DNA of 64,000 bases from Syntrophopropionicum propionicicum_A (GCF_048984525.1 NZ_JBMGJC010000001.1:1-64000), one strand, 5' to 3'. Counted from the stretch's first letter, positions 15,947-26,281 are shown. The notes: a model not told the origin generated them from the sequence alone. A program made the numbers and translations.

Positions 15947-16675
15947 ATGAGTTCATACCTGGAAGCAATAACGACTCTGGGTTACGGGAATATGCACCCG
16001 GGCGGGTTTTCCCATTCGATAAAGATATTGAGCGGTATACCTATATCTGAAAAAAGCGTGGTGCTGGATATCGGCTGCGGAACCGGCAGGACCGCCTGTT
16101 ACCTTTCAAAAACACGTGGGGCATATGTATTTGGCCTGGATAAATCAGTGCAGATGATTGAAAAAGCGAACTCAAGAAACCTCCGGGAGGGGACCGACGT
16201 AAATTTTATGCTTGGCGATGCCCTTGATATGCCGTTTCGCGACGAAGTCGCAGATATTGTCCTGATCGAATCCCTGCTGATATTTTTACCGGCTGAGGAG
16301 GCACTGAAAGAATGCCGGCGGGTCCTTAAACCCGGAGGTGTTATAATAGATATAGAAATGACGGCTAACAGGTCGCTGCCTGAATATGCCCGGCAGCAAT
16401 TAAAAACTGTCTGCGGCCTGCCAAAAATCCTGTCATTGGAGGAGTATGCGGAGCTTTATGAAAGTGTTGGTTTTAAAAAAATAAGTGCTGTAAGGAGCAA
16501 TCTGCCGGGTCCTCTGGACAATTTTAAGGAAATGCTGTATATAGACAGAAACAGGATCGTATCAAAAGAAAAAATGAACCCTGAATATGTAAAAACACTT
16601 TTGCTATACAGGTTATTGATCCTTGCCAACCGTAAACATCTTGAGTTCGGCACATTTATATATAAGAAAAGCTGA
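15947..16675 (+). CDS. Class I SAM-dependent methyltransferase
   Basis: The 242-residue protein has the SAM-binding motif LDIGCGTGRTACYLS, an acidic residue in FGLDKS, and LKPGGVIIDIE after the fourth strand. This is the UbiE/Methyltransf_11 type. The substrate is unknown. ATG 15947 is 7 bp from AAAGGGA and is preferred to TTG 15941. It stands alone before tRNA-Pro. Confidence 0.85.
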   Translation: MSSYLEAITTLGYGNMHPGGFSHSIKILSGIPISEKSVVLDIGCGTGRTACYLSKTRGAYVFGLDKSVQMIEKANSRNLREGTDVNFMLGDALDMPFRDEVADIVLIESLLIFLPAEEALKECRRVLKPGGVIIDIEMTANRSLPEYARQQLKTVCGLPKILSLEEYAELYESVGFKKISAVRSNLPGPLDNFKEMLYIDRNRIVSKEKMNPEYVKTLLLYRLLILANRKHLEFGTFIYKKS

Positions 16676-16727
16676 AAAAAGTAATAAAACCGCCCCAGCT
16701 TTACCGGCTGAACTGAATCTTCTTTCC

Positions 16728-16756
16728 TTGACTTTTGGCACAAAAGAAGTTAAAAT
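16728..16756 (+). promoter_or_regulatory. Promoter of tRNA-Pro
   Basis: TTGACT (16728-16733), a 17-bp spacer and TAAAAT (16751-16756) form a good sigma-A promoter 29 bp before the mature tRNA 5' end. Confidence 0.7.
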
Positions 16757-16784
16757 TCTTATTACACGCATCTTACAACAACAT

Positions 16785-16862
16785 CGGGGCGTAGCTCAGT
16801 TTGGCTAGAGCGCTACCTTGGGGTGGTAGAGGCCGCACGTTCGAGTCGTGTCGCTCCGACCA
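16785..16862 (+). tRNA. tRNA-Pro (anticodon GGG)
   Basis: The acceptor stem CGGGGCG pairs with CGCTCCG, followed by ACCA, so CCA is encoded. The D arm contains TAGCTCAGTTTGGCTAGAGCG, the anticodon stem is CTACC/GGTAG with loop TTGGGGT (anticodon GGG), and the T arm is GCACG-TTCGAGT-CGTGT. A 30-bp dispersed repeat begins 3 bp after the end. Confidence 0.97.
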
Positions 16863-16864
16863 AA

Positions 16865-16894
16865 AATAACTTAGTAACTTAGGTACCGGGTACC
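16865..16894. repeat. Dispersed 30-bp repeat, copy 2
   Basis: It is identical to 1756-1785 except at one base. It lies between the tRNA 3' end and the terminator at 16896-16933. Confidence 0.9.
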
Positions 16895-16895
16895 T

Positions 16896-16933
16896 AAAAA
16901 TAAAGGCTCCGTTGTAACGGAGCCTTTATTTTT
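16896..16933. terminator. Strong bidirectional terminator after tRNA-Pro
   Basis: AAAAATAAAGGCTCCG and CGGAGCCTTTATTTTT make a 16-bp perfect stem with a TTGTAA loop. Runs of A and T on both sides allow termination in both directions. Confidence 0.92.
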
Positions 16934-16974
16934 AGCATCGCAAATAAAATTATAATAAGGAGGCAGTGGTTTAA

Positions 16975-17478
16975 ATGGACGACAGAATGGAAAGGTTTAT
17001 CGAAAAAGCAAAAGAGCTGGGTTCTCACGAAGCAAAGTTTATTGATCCGGCAACGGTAAAAACTGCGCCATGGGTCATCATGAAATGCAGATATGGCTGC
17101 GGCAGGTACAACACGCGCCTTTGCTGCCCTCCCCATACGCCTACATACACGGAGACGCGGGAAATAATCGACTGCTATAAAACAGCCCTGCTGGTCCACT
17201 GCAAATCATGGGATATTGTAACCCCGATCATAGCCAAGCTGGAAAAAGAAATTTTCCTGTCAGGTTATTATAAAGTGTTTGGTTTTGGGTCGGGACCATG
17301 TAAATCCTGCAGGCCCTGCAACATGGTAAAATGTATTAAACCCCAAGAAGTAAGGCCTGCAATGGAAGCATGCGGCATTGACGTATATGAAACTGTAAGG
17401 GCAAACGGGTTTCCAATTGATGTTGTCAAGGACTTTGATTGCGAACAGAATTGTTATGGTTTGTTGTTAATTGATTGA
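16975..17478 (+). CDS. DUF2284 cysteine-rich metal-binding protein
   Basis: The 167-residue protein has a dense set of cysteines: CRYGCGRY, LCCPPHTPT, GPCKSCRPCNMVKC and CEQNC, matching DUF2284 (COG5423). Predicted metal or iron-sulfur binding is a family view; the role is unknown. ATG 16975 follows AAGGAGGCAGTGGTTTAA. It stands alone after the tRNA terminator. Confidence 0.88.
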   Translation: MDDRMERFIEKAKELGSHEAKFIDPATVKTAPWVIMKCRYGCGRYNTRLCCPPHTPTYTETREIIDCYKTALLVHCKSWDIVTPIIAKLEKEIFLSGYYKVFGFGSGPCKSCRPCNMVKCIKPQEVRPAMEACGIDVYETVRANGFPIDVVKDFDCEQNCYGLLLID

Positions 17479-17490
17479 CAAAATAACATG

Positions 17491-17586
17491 TTATTTATCT
17501 GTAAAGTAAATCAATCCGAGCAGGGCAAGAAAGGCTATAATGAACTGCAGCGCCCTTTTTTTAGCTCCCGTTGGCAATATGGCCAT
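17491..17586 (-). CDS. Tiny single-pass membrane protein (31 aa)
   Basis: ATG 17586 lies 9 bp after AGGAGG. The 31-residue product has a basic start (GAKKRAL) and one hydrophobic helix (QFIIAFLALLGLIYF), ending TDK. It converges on the DUF2284 gene with a 12-bp gap. Without conservation data, the ribosome site and membrane helix are the only support. Confidence 0.5.
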   Translation of the reverse strand: MAILPTGAKKRALQFIIAFLALLGLIYFTDK

Positions 17587-17658
17587 GTACAGCCACCTCC
17601 TGGTATATCCATATGTTTTAATAATAACATAAGTACATCTTTTAAGCGTGGAAAACAG

Positions 17659-17705
17659 CTCAGCAGCCTACGGGTAATTAAACCTTTAAGGCTGCTGAGT
17701 ATTTT
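17659..17705. terminator. Terminator at the end of the Tad/chemoreceptor operon
   Basis: CTCAGCAGCC and GGCTGCTGAG form a 10-bp perfect stem around a 21-base loop. TATTTT follows on the plus strand and CTGTTTTCC on the minus strand. The chemoreceptor-like gene ends 23 bp to the right. Confidence 0.8.
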
Positions 17706-17727
17706 AACTGCTTTTTAATCCTATTAT

Positions 17728-19398
17728 TTAAACCTTAAACTGCAGCGACAGCACGTTGAGCCTGTCTACCATGCGCATCATTTTTTTAGCGAGGGAATCG
17801 ATGTCGTGCAGGTTTTCAGTCTGCTGCCTGGTGTCGCTGCCGGCTCCCGTGCTCTTGTTTGCTGACTTCAGCAGTTCATCAATAATTCCGTGCTGGCTTT
17901 CCATTATCTCTAATATATTAGATGACTGCATACGGGCGGCTGATGCAGCTTCCTTCACAACTTCCTTACCGGTGCGGAGAGAGTCTATAATTTTTTCAAA
18001 ACTCCCTTTTACATCGCTGACAGCAGCCTGCCCGTCCGCGATCCTTTCAATATTTACATCCAGGGCATTTTCTATATCGCACCATGATGATTTTAATTCC
18101 TCAAGCTCAGCATATAAATCGTTAATGCGCCGGGTGGATTCTTCGGAAATATTGTGCATGTCTTCTGCCGTTTGGGCTAGTTCCTGGCTGCCGGCGCGCG
18201 CCGCCAGCAGCGCCGCTTTTAGCGTGAATTCAGTATTTTTTTGAGAAAGGTTCTTGAAGTAGTCTATAGACTCATTGAACTGCTCGCATTTTTCCACCAG
18301 CTGTTTTACTGATGTTTTTGTGTTTTCCAGCGAACGGTTCGATTTTTCCATACCGTCGGTTATCCTGGACATAGCTGCAGAGCCTTCTTCACCGGTCTGG
18401 ACGTTTTTGTCGACTTCGTGCAGGACCTGGTTCATATATTTGGAGACTTGATTAGACTGTTCCGAAAGCTGTTCCGACAGGTTGAGAGACTGCTTCAGTA
18501 TATCCACCTGTTCTTCCGAGCTGTGTTTTAATAAATCAAATGTCTGGGACAATTTGATGTTCGTCCGGTCGGAGGTCTTAAGCTGCCCCAGGATCTGCTC
18601 GGCCGACTTATTGATATCGGCGACGCTGGATTGTACCGATTGAATAAGGTTGGCCAGGTGGACGGTCATGGTGTTAAAGGACGTGGCCAGTTCTCCCAGT
18701 TCGTCTTTTTTATAGACCGGCACTTTATACGAGAAGTCGCCTGCCGCCAGCCTCTCTGTAGCCGCCGTGAGGTCCTCCAAAGGCTTCTTAAGTATCTTCT
18801 TGCTGATCAGCACAGAGAGTAAAACGCCGGCCAAGATGGCAATGATAGCGACGAGTGTGTTAAATATAATGGTGTCCTTAATATATTCATTGACGCCGGT
18901 GAGGTCTGCTCCCATCATGAAGTATCCGATGGTGGCGCCGCTTGGGTCTTTAATTGGGGAGACGAAGTCCATCACCGAACTGCCCAGGCTGTTTTCGCTG
19001 ACACTTGAAATGTCGGATTTCGATGCCATGGCGCTTTTAGCAGTTTCACCGCTCACTTTCATCCCTACCTGCCTGCTGTCGGTGTGAGCAAGCACATTGC
19101 CCGCGCTGTCCAGAACCGCCGCGTAGCTGACGTCCTGGTTGGATCCTACTCTTTTGACCAGGCCGGCCAGTGATTCCGGGCTGTTGGAAACAATAAACCC
19201 ACCGGCATAAGGGCTTACCGTGTGGACTACGCTCCAGTTTTTGTCCGCAAACTCTTTTTTAATAAGCGACTGATCTTTGAAAAACATCGTTAAGCCCACA
19301 GATGCTAATAAAAAAGATATTAACAGGCACAGGGCGATTGCGATTTTTGTCGTTATTGAGAGTTTGAAACCAATGCTATCAAAAATCTTCCCTATCAT
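17728..19398 (-). CDS. Methyl-accepting chemotaxis-like protein with degenerate signalling tip
   Basis: The 556-residue protein has a membrane helix at 15-38, an extracytoplasmic single-Cache-like domain to about 175, a second helix near 178-200, a HAMP domain (KKPLEDLTAATERLAAGDFSY), and a long coiled coil. Where true receptors have NLLALNAAIEAARAGE the sequence reads FTLKAALLAARAGSQ, so the CheA/CheW-binding tip is poorly kept. It lies 34 bp after tadC and appears to end the Tad operon. It may sense pilus or surface state rather than drive chemotaxis. Confidence 0.85.
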   Translation of the reverse strand: MIGKIFDSIGFKLSITTKIAIALCLLISFLLASVGLTMFFKDQSLIKKEFADKNWSVVHTVSPYAGGFIVSNSPESLAGLVKRVGSNQDVSYAAVLDSAGNVLAHTDSRQVGMKVSGETAKSAMASKSDISSVSENSLGSSVMDFVSPIKDPSGATIGYFMMGADLTGVNEYIKDTIIFNTLVAIIAILAGVLLSVLISKKILKKPLEDLTAATERLAAGDFSYKVPVYKKDELGELATSFNTMTVHLANLIQSVQSSVADINKSAEQILGQLKTSDRTNIKLSQTFDLLKHSSEEQVDILKQSLNLSEQLSEQSNQVSKYMNQVLHEVDKNVQTGEEGSAAMSRITDGMEKSNRSLENTKTSVKQLVEKCEQFNESIDYFKNLSQKNTEFTLKAALLAARAGSQELAQTAEDMHNISEESTRRINDLYAELEELKSSWCDIENALDVNIERIADGQAAVSDVKGSFEKIIDSLRTGKEVVKEAASAARMQSSNILEIMESQHGIIDELLKSANKSTGAGSDTRQQTENLHDIDSLAKKMMRMVDRLNVLSLQFKV

Positions 19399-19432
19399 TT
19401 TTTTTTAAGCCTCCTGATAATTTATTAAAAAT

Positions 19433-20356
19433 TTATTTGCCTATCATTGAATTTGAAATCGCAATTATGGCTGGGCCCAGCAGGACAATAAATATAGCCG
19501 GGAATATGAAAAACACCAGCGGAAAGATAATTTTTATAGGTGTCTTCATGGCCATTTCCTCCGAACGCTGGCGGTGTTTCTGGCGCATCTGCTCCGACTG
19601 CAGGCGCAGGACGTTGCCGATGCTGATCCCCAGTTGGTCGGCCAGGATCACCGAGCCGGTAAAGGTGGAAAGGTCGTCCACGTCAGCCCGTTTGGACATG
19701 TCCCGCAATGCGTCAATCCTGGGCTTGCCCATTTTAATTTCCTGCAGCATGGTCCTGAACTCATCGGACAGGACACCCCTGGTCTTTTCAATGACTCGCA
19801 TTAACGCGCTGTCAAAACCGAGCCCAGCCTCGACACTGACCGTGAGCAGGTCGAGGACGTCAGGCAGTGTCCTTTCAATTTCACGCTTGCGCTCACTGCC
19901 TTTTGAGTTCAAATAGAGGTCAGGTAAATACCAGCCCAGCGCCAGGCCGGCGCATGCCATAAAGGTTGCCTGGGTTACGCTTTTTGACATCGCCCCGCCC
20001 AGCAGCCAGAAGAGAAAAGCAAAGCCCGCTGCCACCGCGTATTTCATAACGTAAAATTCCCTTGGAGCAATTTTCTCGCTGATGCCCGCCCGGTCTATTT
20101 TAACGCTCAGTTCCGCTTCTTTTTCTGCCGGCATAGCCCTGGTCAGAAGGCCGGTGAATTTATTTAGTGCCGGTTTCACCGCCCGGATGTATAAAGGGAC
20201 TTTCAGCTCCTGATCGCGTATGGACGGTACCCTGTCGCCGACTACCTCGGTGACTCTTTTTTCAACTTCCGCCCGCCTCCTGGTTGTGATTTTATGGACT
20301 GCCAGCGTTAACAGGAATGCTGCAAAAAATACCGCTCCGACAACCGATTCCAGCAT
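19433..20356 (-). CDS. tadC: Tad pilus inner-membrane protein TadC
   Basis: The 307-residue protein of the type II secretion F family has membrane helices near 1-20, 105-150 and the C-terminus, with the F-domain motifs RTLPDVLDLLTVSVEAGLGFDSAL and RADVDDLSTFTGSVILADQLGISIGNVL. Together with TadB it forms the platform on which the ATPase works. ATG follows AGGAGGTCTTTTT; the start is 12 bp after the tadB stop. Confidence 0.92.
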   Translation of the reverse strand: MLESVVGAVFFAAFLLTLAVHKITTRRRAEVEKRVTEVVGDRVPSIRDQELKVPLYIRAVKPALNKFTGLLTRAMPAEKEAELSVKIDRAGISEKIAPREFYVMKYAVAAGFAFLFWLLGGAMSKSVTQATFMACAGLALGWYLPDLYLNSKGSERKREIERTLPDVLDLLTVSVEAGLGFDSALMRVIEKTRGVLSDEFRTMLQEIKMGKPRIDALRDMSKRADVDDLSTFTGSVILADQLGISIGNVLRLQSEQMRQKHRQRSEEMAMKTPIKIIFPLVFFIFPAIFIVLLGPAIIAISNSMIGK

Positions 20357-20367
20357 AAAAAGACCTC

Positions 20368-21339
20368 CTATACAGGAATATTGACAATTTTTCTGATTAA
20401 AGAAATCCCGATAAGCTGTGACATAAACGCCATGGAGACCATAACCAGTCCCATTTTACTGGTGAAGAGAGGGGTTATGTATTCGGGGTTCATAGAGTAT
20501 ACTGCCAGAGTCAGCAGGAATGGGAGGAGGCCGATAACAATGCCGGACATCCTGCCCTGGGCGGTAAGGGTCTTTATTTCTCCTTTAATCCTTACTCTTT
20601 CCCTGATGGTGTTGGCAATGCTGTCCAGCACTTCCGCCAGGTTGCCTCCCACCTGGCGCTGGATCAGGACCGCGGTAACCACCAGTTCAAAGTCGTTGCT
20701 GTTAATCCGGGCAGACATGTTGGCGAGCGCCTCTTCCGTGGGGGCGCCCCAATTCATCTCCTGCAGGGCGGCGCCGAATTCCTTGGCGATGGGGTCGGCC
20801 ATCTCCTTACGGACCATGTCCATGGCCTGCAGGAAGCTGAAGCCGGAACGCAGGGAGTTGGCCATGATCACCAGGGCGTCGCCGATCTGGGAGTTAAATT
20901 TATTAATGCGGCGGGCTATGGCCGCGCGCAGCACGAGGCGGGGCAGGTACCAGCCTAGTACGGCGGCGATTAAGCCGATTATAGGGTTGCCGCTTATAAC
21001 CATGAAGAATAGGCCGCCGCCAAGTACCAGGATCAGGCTGAAACCCAGGAACTCTTCGCCTTTCAGCGGTATGTCCGCTTTTGCCAGTTCGGCGTCAACC
21101 ACAGCGGTTATTTTTTTCGCGGTAAAGAGCCTGCCGGAGAATTCCAGGACTTTTCTTCCCGCGGCCTCGTTACGGGTTTTTTCTTTGACCCCACTCATGG
21201 CGGCGCGCATTCTGCCGCTGAATATATTTTTCATCCTTGAGGACATGGCCTCGCTGCTACCGGTCTTGATCTGCCTGACGCCGAGTACGATAAGGAAAAT
21301 GAACAGGAACACCAGGCACGAGATAGTATACAGGTTCAT
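20368..21339 (-). CDS. tadB: Tad pilus inner-membrane protein TadB
   Basis: A 323-residue F-domain platform protein: GDALVIMANSLRSGFSFLQAMDMV and SNDFELVVTAVLIQRQVGGNLAEVLD are the typical motifs, with helices at the N-terminus, the middle and the C-terminus. ATG 21339 (MNLYTIS) is preferred over an upstream frame extension because AAGGGCGG precedes it. It is paired with TadC downstream and follows the ATPase gene closely. Confidence 0.92.
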   Translation of the reverse strand: MNLYTISCLVFLFIFLIVLGVRQIKTGSSEAMSSRMKNIFSGRMRAAMSGVKEKTRNEAAGRKVLEFSGRLFTAKKITAVVDAELAKADIPLKGEEFLGFSLILVLGGGLFFMVISGNPIIGLIAAVLGWYLPRLVLRAAIARRINKFNSQIGDALVIMANSLRSGFSFLQAMDMVRKEMADPIAKEFGAALQEMNWGAPTEEALANMSARINSNDFELVVTAVLIQRQVGGNLAEVLDSIANTIRERVRIKGEIKTLTAQGRMSGIVIGLLPFLLTLAVYSMNPEYITPLFTSKMGLVMVSMAFMSQLIGISLIRKIVNIPV

Positions 21340-21362
21340 TGGTAAACCGCCCTTCTGCAAGG

Positions 21363-22733
<1,371 letters not shown>

Positions 22734-22772
22734 AATGGTTCACCTCTTTTAAGATAAGCAATGGTGTCAGTT

Positions 22773-24005
22773 TTATAAACTGAACAGCTTGCCGACAAAT
22801 GATTTCTTAACAGGATCTTCAGTTGGACCGCCTTTGTCAGCTATACTGAATTCTCTGGAAAAATTCCTGATGCTCTGGGCAATCCTGGTGTTGTGGTGGG
22901 TGAGCACAAAAGGATGCCCCTTGTTGACAGAGGACAATACTGTCTTTTCATCATAAGGCAGCAATGCCGCCGGTGATCTGTTGAGCCTTTTTTCCAGTTC
23001 ATTTATTTTAATCCCGTAGTCCAGTGTGGCCTGGTTCAACACCAGCTTGACTTTGTCTGACAGCGCCAGGGTCTCGAGTATTTCCATATCTGTGGCCACA
23101 TGCTTGATAGCGGCGAGGTCCCTGGTGAATGTCAGGAGAATATCGTCGGCCATTTCCATCGCGCTGAGCGTCAGGTCGTTAAAAAGCGGGGTGGTGTCGA
23201 CAATAATAAAATCGTAGTGGTTTTTCAGCAAGGTCAATATCTCCACAATATGAGCGGATGTAATCACGTCCGCCTCTTCCGGCCGCAGGGGGGCGGGAAG
23301 GATCTTCAGGCCGGACATGTGAGGAGCCATGAAGCTGTTGACCAGTGAATACTCTATATTGTCCTCTTCTTTTACCAGGTCGGAAATTGTCCCCCTGGGC
23401 GAAAGGTTCAGCATAACAGACACGTCGCCGCCTTGCAGGTTGAGGTCGACCAGGGCCACGTTTTTCCTGCTCTCCTGGGCCAGGCATACCGCCAGGTTGC
23501 AGGACAGGGTGGTCTTGCCGACGCCTCCCTTGCTTGAGAACACAACGATGATCCTGTTGGCTGGCAGTTCCGGTTCCGCTTTGGTTGTGGTGGCTGGAAC
23601 CGCGGCCGCGCGGACGGATCTCGTTTTATAAGAGTTGCTGACACGTCGGATTGTCTCAGAAAGTTCATTGCTGCTCAGGGGTTTGACCAGGTAATCCCTG
23701 GCGCCCGCCGCCATGGCTTTTTTGAGGTACTCAGGCTCTCCCTGGATCGATATGATGATTATGGCCGTATCGGGCTCGCTGTTAAAGATCGCTTCGGTGG
23801 CCATGATGCCGTCCATACCTGGCATATTTATATCCATCAGCACCACGTCGGGCTTTAATTCCTGCGCCAGCCGCAATGCTTCCTCGCCGTCGCCGGCTTC
23901 ACCCACTACGACTATGTCCTCTTCAAAATACAGCAGCCTTTTGATGTCCTCACGGGTATTGGCTATGTCGTCAACAACTAAAACGCTGGTTTTTTCTTTT
24001 TCCAC
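22773..24005 (-). CDS. cpaE: CpaE-like protein: receiver domain plus MinD/ParA-type ATPase
   Basis: Residues 5-122 form an intact response-regulator receiver with acidic pocket DD (12-13), phosphoacceptor Asp58 in VVLMDINMPG and a Lys in YLVKPLS. After a linker, residues 150-390 form a MinD/ParA ATPase with deviant Walker A SSKGGVGKTTL. CpaE places the pilus machine at a pole in other bacteria; there the receiver is usually degenerate, so here phosphorylation is likely. GTG start follows AAGGAGGTTATAACC. Confidence 0.9.
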   Translation of the reverse strand: MEKEKTSVLVVDDIANTREDIKRLLYFEEDIVVVGEAGDGEEALRLAQELKPDVVLMDINMPGMDGIMATEAIFNSEPDTAIIIISIQGEPEYLKKAMAAGARDYLVKPLSSNELSETIRRVSNSYKTRSVRAAAVPATTTKAEPELPANRIIVVFSSKGGVGKTTLSCNLAVCLAQESRKNVALVDLNLQGGDVSVMLNLSPRGTISDLVKEEDNIEYSLVNSFMAPHMSGLKILPAPLRPEEADVITSAHIVEILTLLKNHYDFIIVDTTPLFNDLTLSAMEMADDILLTFTRDLAAIKHVATDMEILETLALSDKVKLVLNQATLDYGIKINELEKRLNRSPAALLPYDEKTVLSSVNKGHPFVLTHHNTRIAQSIRNFSREFSIADKGGPTEDPVKKSFVGKLFSL

Positions 24006-24018
24006 GGTTATAACCTCC

Positions 24019-24714
24019 TTAATGCACCAAGTTGTTCATTCTTGTCATGGGCAGGTTCAGGATATCGTTGTCGGTAGCCGAACGCAGGGCCAGCCTGATC
24101 GTGGTCCTTTCAGAGCACAGCACCAGCGGCTGCATCTGGTCGGGATTTACCGAAAGGGTAAGGGTGCGGGCCGAGGTTTTATTCTCTCCCTGGCCTGATG
24201 TGTCGGTTGTCTGGTTCACTGATAAAACAGGTATATTCTGGAGGATCAGGGTTGTTAAAACCCCTTGGTTGTCAAAGGTGCCCATAATGTCTACCCGGTC
24301 GCCAGGCAGGATCTGGCCGGCCACACCAGAAATCTCGTTTACAGCGATGGTGACAGCCCTCTTGCCGGGCTCGATCATGTAAGAAAGGCCTTCGGAAGAA
24401 CTTTTTGTGCCGGCCATTTTGCCGCGCAGTACCTGCTCTCCCGGCAGGATCTCGGTCTTGACGGTTTTGCCGATTACCTCTTTGGAGTCAACAGCCGCGT
24501 CTGTGTTGATGTATTTCGAAGGGATTTCCTTTGTCTCGACCATTTGGGCGGTTACCATGGTTTTAGCCGGTATGCGCTGTTTGGCCGTGACGACCCTGAC
24601 AAATTCGCCTTCTTCTCTATATGTTTTTTGCATGTTATCAAGGTAAAAATAAATGCCCCCAGCCGCCGCCAGCCCCACAACCAGTGCCAGGATCAGGATT
24701 AATTTGTTTTTCAT
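24019..24714 (-). CDS. cpaB: Flp pilus assembly protein CpaB/RcpC
   Basis: The 231-residue protein has one N-terminal membrane helix, an SAF domain (VVTAKQRIPAKTMVTAQMVETKEIP), and the RcpC/CpaB domain with PGKRAVTIAVNEISGVAGQILPGDRVDIMGT. It is an extracytoplasmic part of the pilus machine that may contact peptidoglycan. ATG 24714 follows GAGGAGGTCAAAC and is preferred to a start 15 bp upstream. Confidence 0.92.
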   Translation of the reverse strand: MKNKLILILALVVGLAAAGGIYFYLDNMQKTYREEGEFVRVVTAKQRIPAKTMVTAQMVETKEIPSKYINTDAAVDSKEVIGKTVKTEILPGEQVLRGKMAGTKSSSEGLSYMIEPGKRAVTIAVNEISGVAGQILPGDRVDIMGTFDNQGVLTTLILQNIPVLSVNQTTDTSGQGENKTSARTLTLSVNPDQMQPLVLCSERTTIRLALRSATDNDILNLPMTRMNNLVH

Positions 24715-24769
24715 GTTTGACCTCCTCAAGTTAGTTCAATATTTTTAATAGAATTTTATATGTAGTTAT

Positions 24770-25702
24770 TTATTTAACGAGCACGGGTTTGGTTACGCCG
24801 TAATTAATCTGCGACGGGTCGGTATCACCTTCTTGTATGGTTTCTATAAAGTATCCTTCAATTGTATCTTTATCTGGACCAGTCAGTACATCTTTAATGA
24901 AGAAAGAAGTGAAGCCGCAAATGGTAAGTGTACTCCTGCCCTGAAAGGTCTGGTCTTTATAAACGGGTATAACAACTACCCTCGGACAGCCTGTTACAAA
25001 GTTTTCGTAAGTGCACGCGTCGTGACACAGGTTTAATCGTGCTTTCATCCCTGTATTGGTTGGACCTGCCATGTCCCCAGGCCCGGTTGTTACGTCCTGG
25101 CCGACTCTTAATGTTGACTGATAGCCGTATGTAAGGTCTTGCTCATAGTCGCTGGAACCAGTGCCGCTCAGGGATAAAGCTCCAAAGTTGCCCGGTGCCA
25201 GGTCGGGGTTGCCGTATTTTATGGTAGTGAGGGTACCGGGAGTAATACTTTTAATGGTGGTGTCTTTTACGATCAATGGCGCCACACCATAGTAGGAAGT
25301 CAGGGGCTGCATTTCCGCGGTGGCGGTGGCGGATACTGTTCGTGAATAAAAACCCAATATTTTAGCAAAAGCCAGGTTGACAACTTTGCTGCCTGAAACG
25401 GTGATGCTTTTTTTATCGTCCGATACGTCATACGTCAGCTGTGTTGGGTCGAAATTATTTAACTGGGCGTAATCCATCGCCTCCTGGATGGATAGCGCTT
25501 CGTCCGGCAGCTCCTGGCAGCCGGAAAGGGCCGCCGCGTCCATCAGGTTTACCATCATCTGCCTGTTCACAGTAATAAGGCCGATGTCGGTTACAAGTGC
25601 CGTAAACCCGATAAGGGCGGTCATCGCTAAAGCAATTATCACAAATGCGGAGCCGTGCTGGTTTTTAAATAAACTTTTTAATATTATTTTTAAAAAAGTC
25701 AT
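24770..25702 (-). CDS. TadG-like pseudopilin / Tad-associated protein
   Basis: The 310-residue protein begins FKNQHGSAFVIIALAMTALIGFTALVTDIGLITVNR, the TadG-type prepilin-like membrane segment with the Glu replaced by Ala, then AALSGCQELP and a long extracellular domain without a recognised fold. It is likely a surface or pilus-associated structural protein. ATG follows GGAGGGG. It starts 2 bp after the tadE-like stop. Confidence 0.8.
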   Translation of the reverse strand: MTFLKIILKSLFKNQHGSAFVIIALAMTALIGFTALVTDIGLITVNRQMMVNLMDAAALSGCQELPDEALSIQEAMDYAQLNNFDPTQLTYDVSDDKKSITVSGSKVVNLAFAKILGFYSRTVSATATAEMQPLTSYYGVAPLIVKDTTIKSITPGTLTTIKYGNPDLAPGNFGALSLSGTGSSDYEQDLTYGYQSTLRVGQDVTTGPGDMAGPTNTGMKARLNLCHDACTYENFVTGCPRVVVIPVYKDQTFQGRSTLTICGFTSFFIKDVLTGPDKDTIEGYFIETIQEGDTDPSQINYGVTKPVLVK

Positions 25703-25704
25703 TT

Positions 25705-26115
25705 TTAATTTTTCCCCTCCATCCTCATTGAAGTTGAAGAAGTGAGCTTTACCGGGTTGGGCAGAATAGAATTGAGGACGGGTGTGATAATGTTGTGTTT
25801 GTAGTCAACAGTTACCTTTACAGAACTTCCGCTGAACCGTACTGATGGATCTTCGGGGATAATGTCTATTTCCTTGGTATTGTTTAAACTAGATGTAACA
25901 TCGTTTACTCTCGCAATAATAGTTAGATCATCCGCACCGGTGATGGCGATCCTGGCGCCTTCCCTTGATGCGTTTGTGATCAACAAATAGCTGTGAAAAA
26001 GCCTGCCGAATTCAATAGTCCCCATTACAAGCATAAAGATCAGCGGCAGGGCGAGGGCCAGCTCGACTAAAGCCTGGCCGCGCTTATTCTTTATAAGTTT
26101 TCTTATAAGCAGCAT
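25705..26115 (-). CDS. tadE: TadE-like pseudopilin
   Basis: The 136-residue protein has the TadE signature KRGQALVELALALPLIFMLV with Glu18 of the prepilin type, followed by FHSYLLITNASREGARIA. Such minor pilins are processed by the TadV-type peptidase, which is not encoded here. ATG follows GGGGGTGG. It is the first structural gene after the terminator that closes the regulator genes. Confidence 0.9.
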   Translation of the reverse strand: MLLIRKLIKNKRGQALVELALALPLIFMLVMGTIEFGRLFHSYLLITNASREGARIAITGADDLTIIARVNDVTSSLNNTKEIDIIPEDPSVRFSGSSVKVTVDYKHNIITPVLNSILPNPVKLTSSTSMRMEGKN

Positions 26116-26281
26116 TCAACCACCCCCAAGTTATACTTTAGCGGTAACTTTTTAGTTCGCTCGCAAAGTCAACTTTTGTAGTTATCTTACTGCTTAATAT
26201 AAATAATGGCATGATTCTCCAGTCTCATTTTGAGCTCACAGTTGTCATTTGTTTTTACGGGACTTAAGTCCTATACTCATG

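Noticed and set aside
16785..16894. Integration site (att) of a mobile element at tRNA-Pro
   Set aside because: The 30-bp repeat follows the tRNA but its second copy is by a nitroreductase gene, and no integrase lies between; it behaves as a dispersed repeat.
26116..26281. A flp pilin gene between the regulators and tadE
   Set aside because: No frame with a prepilin-type segment is present; the stretch looks like promoter sequence.
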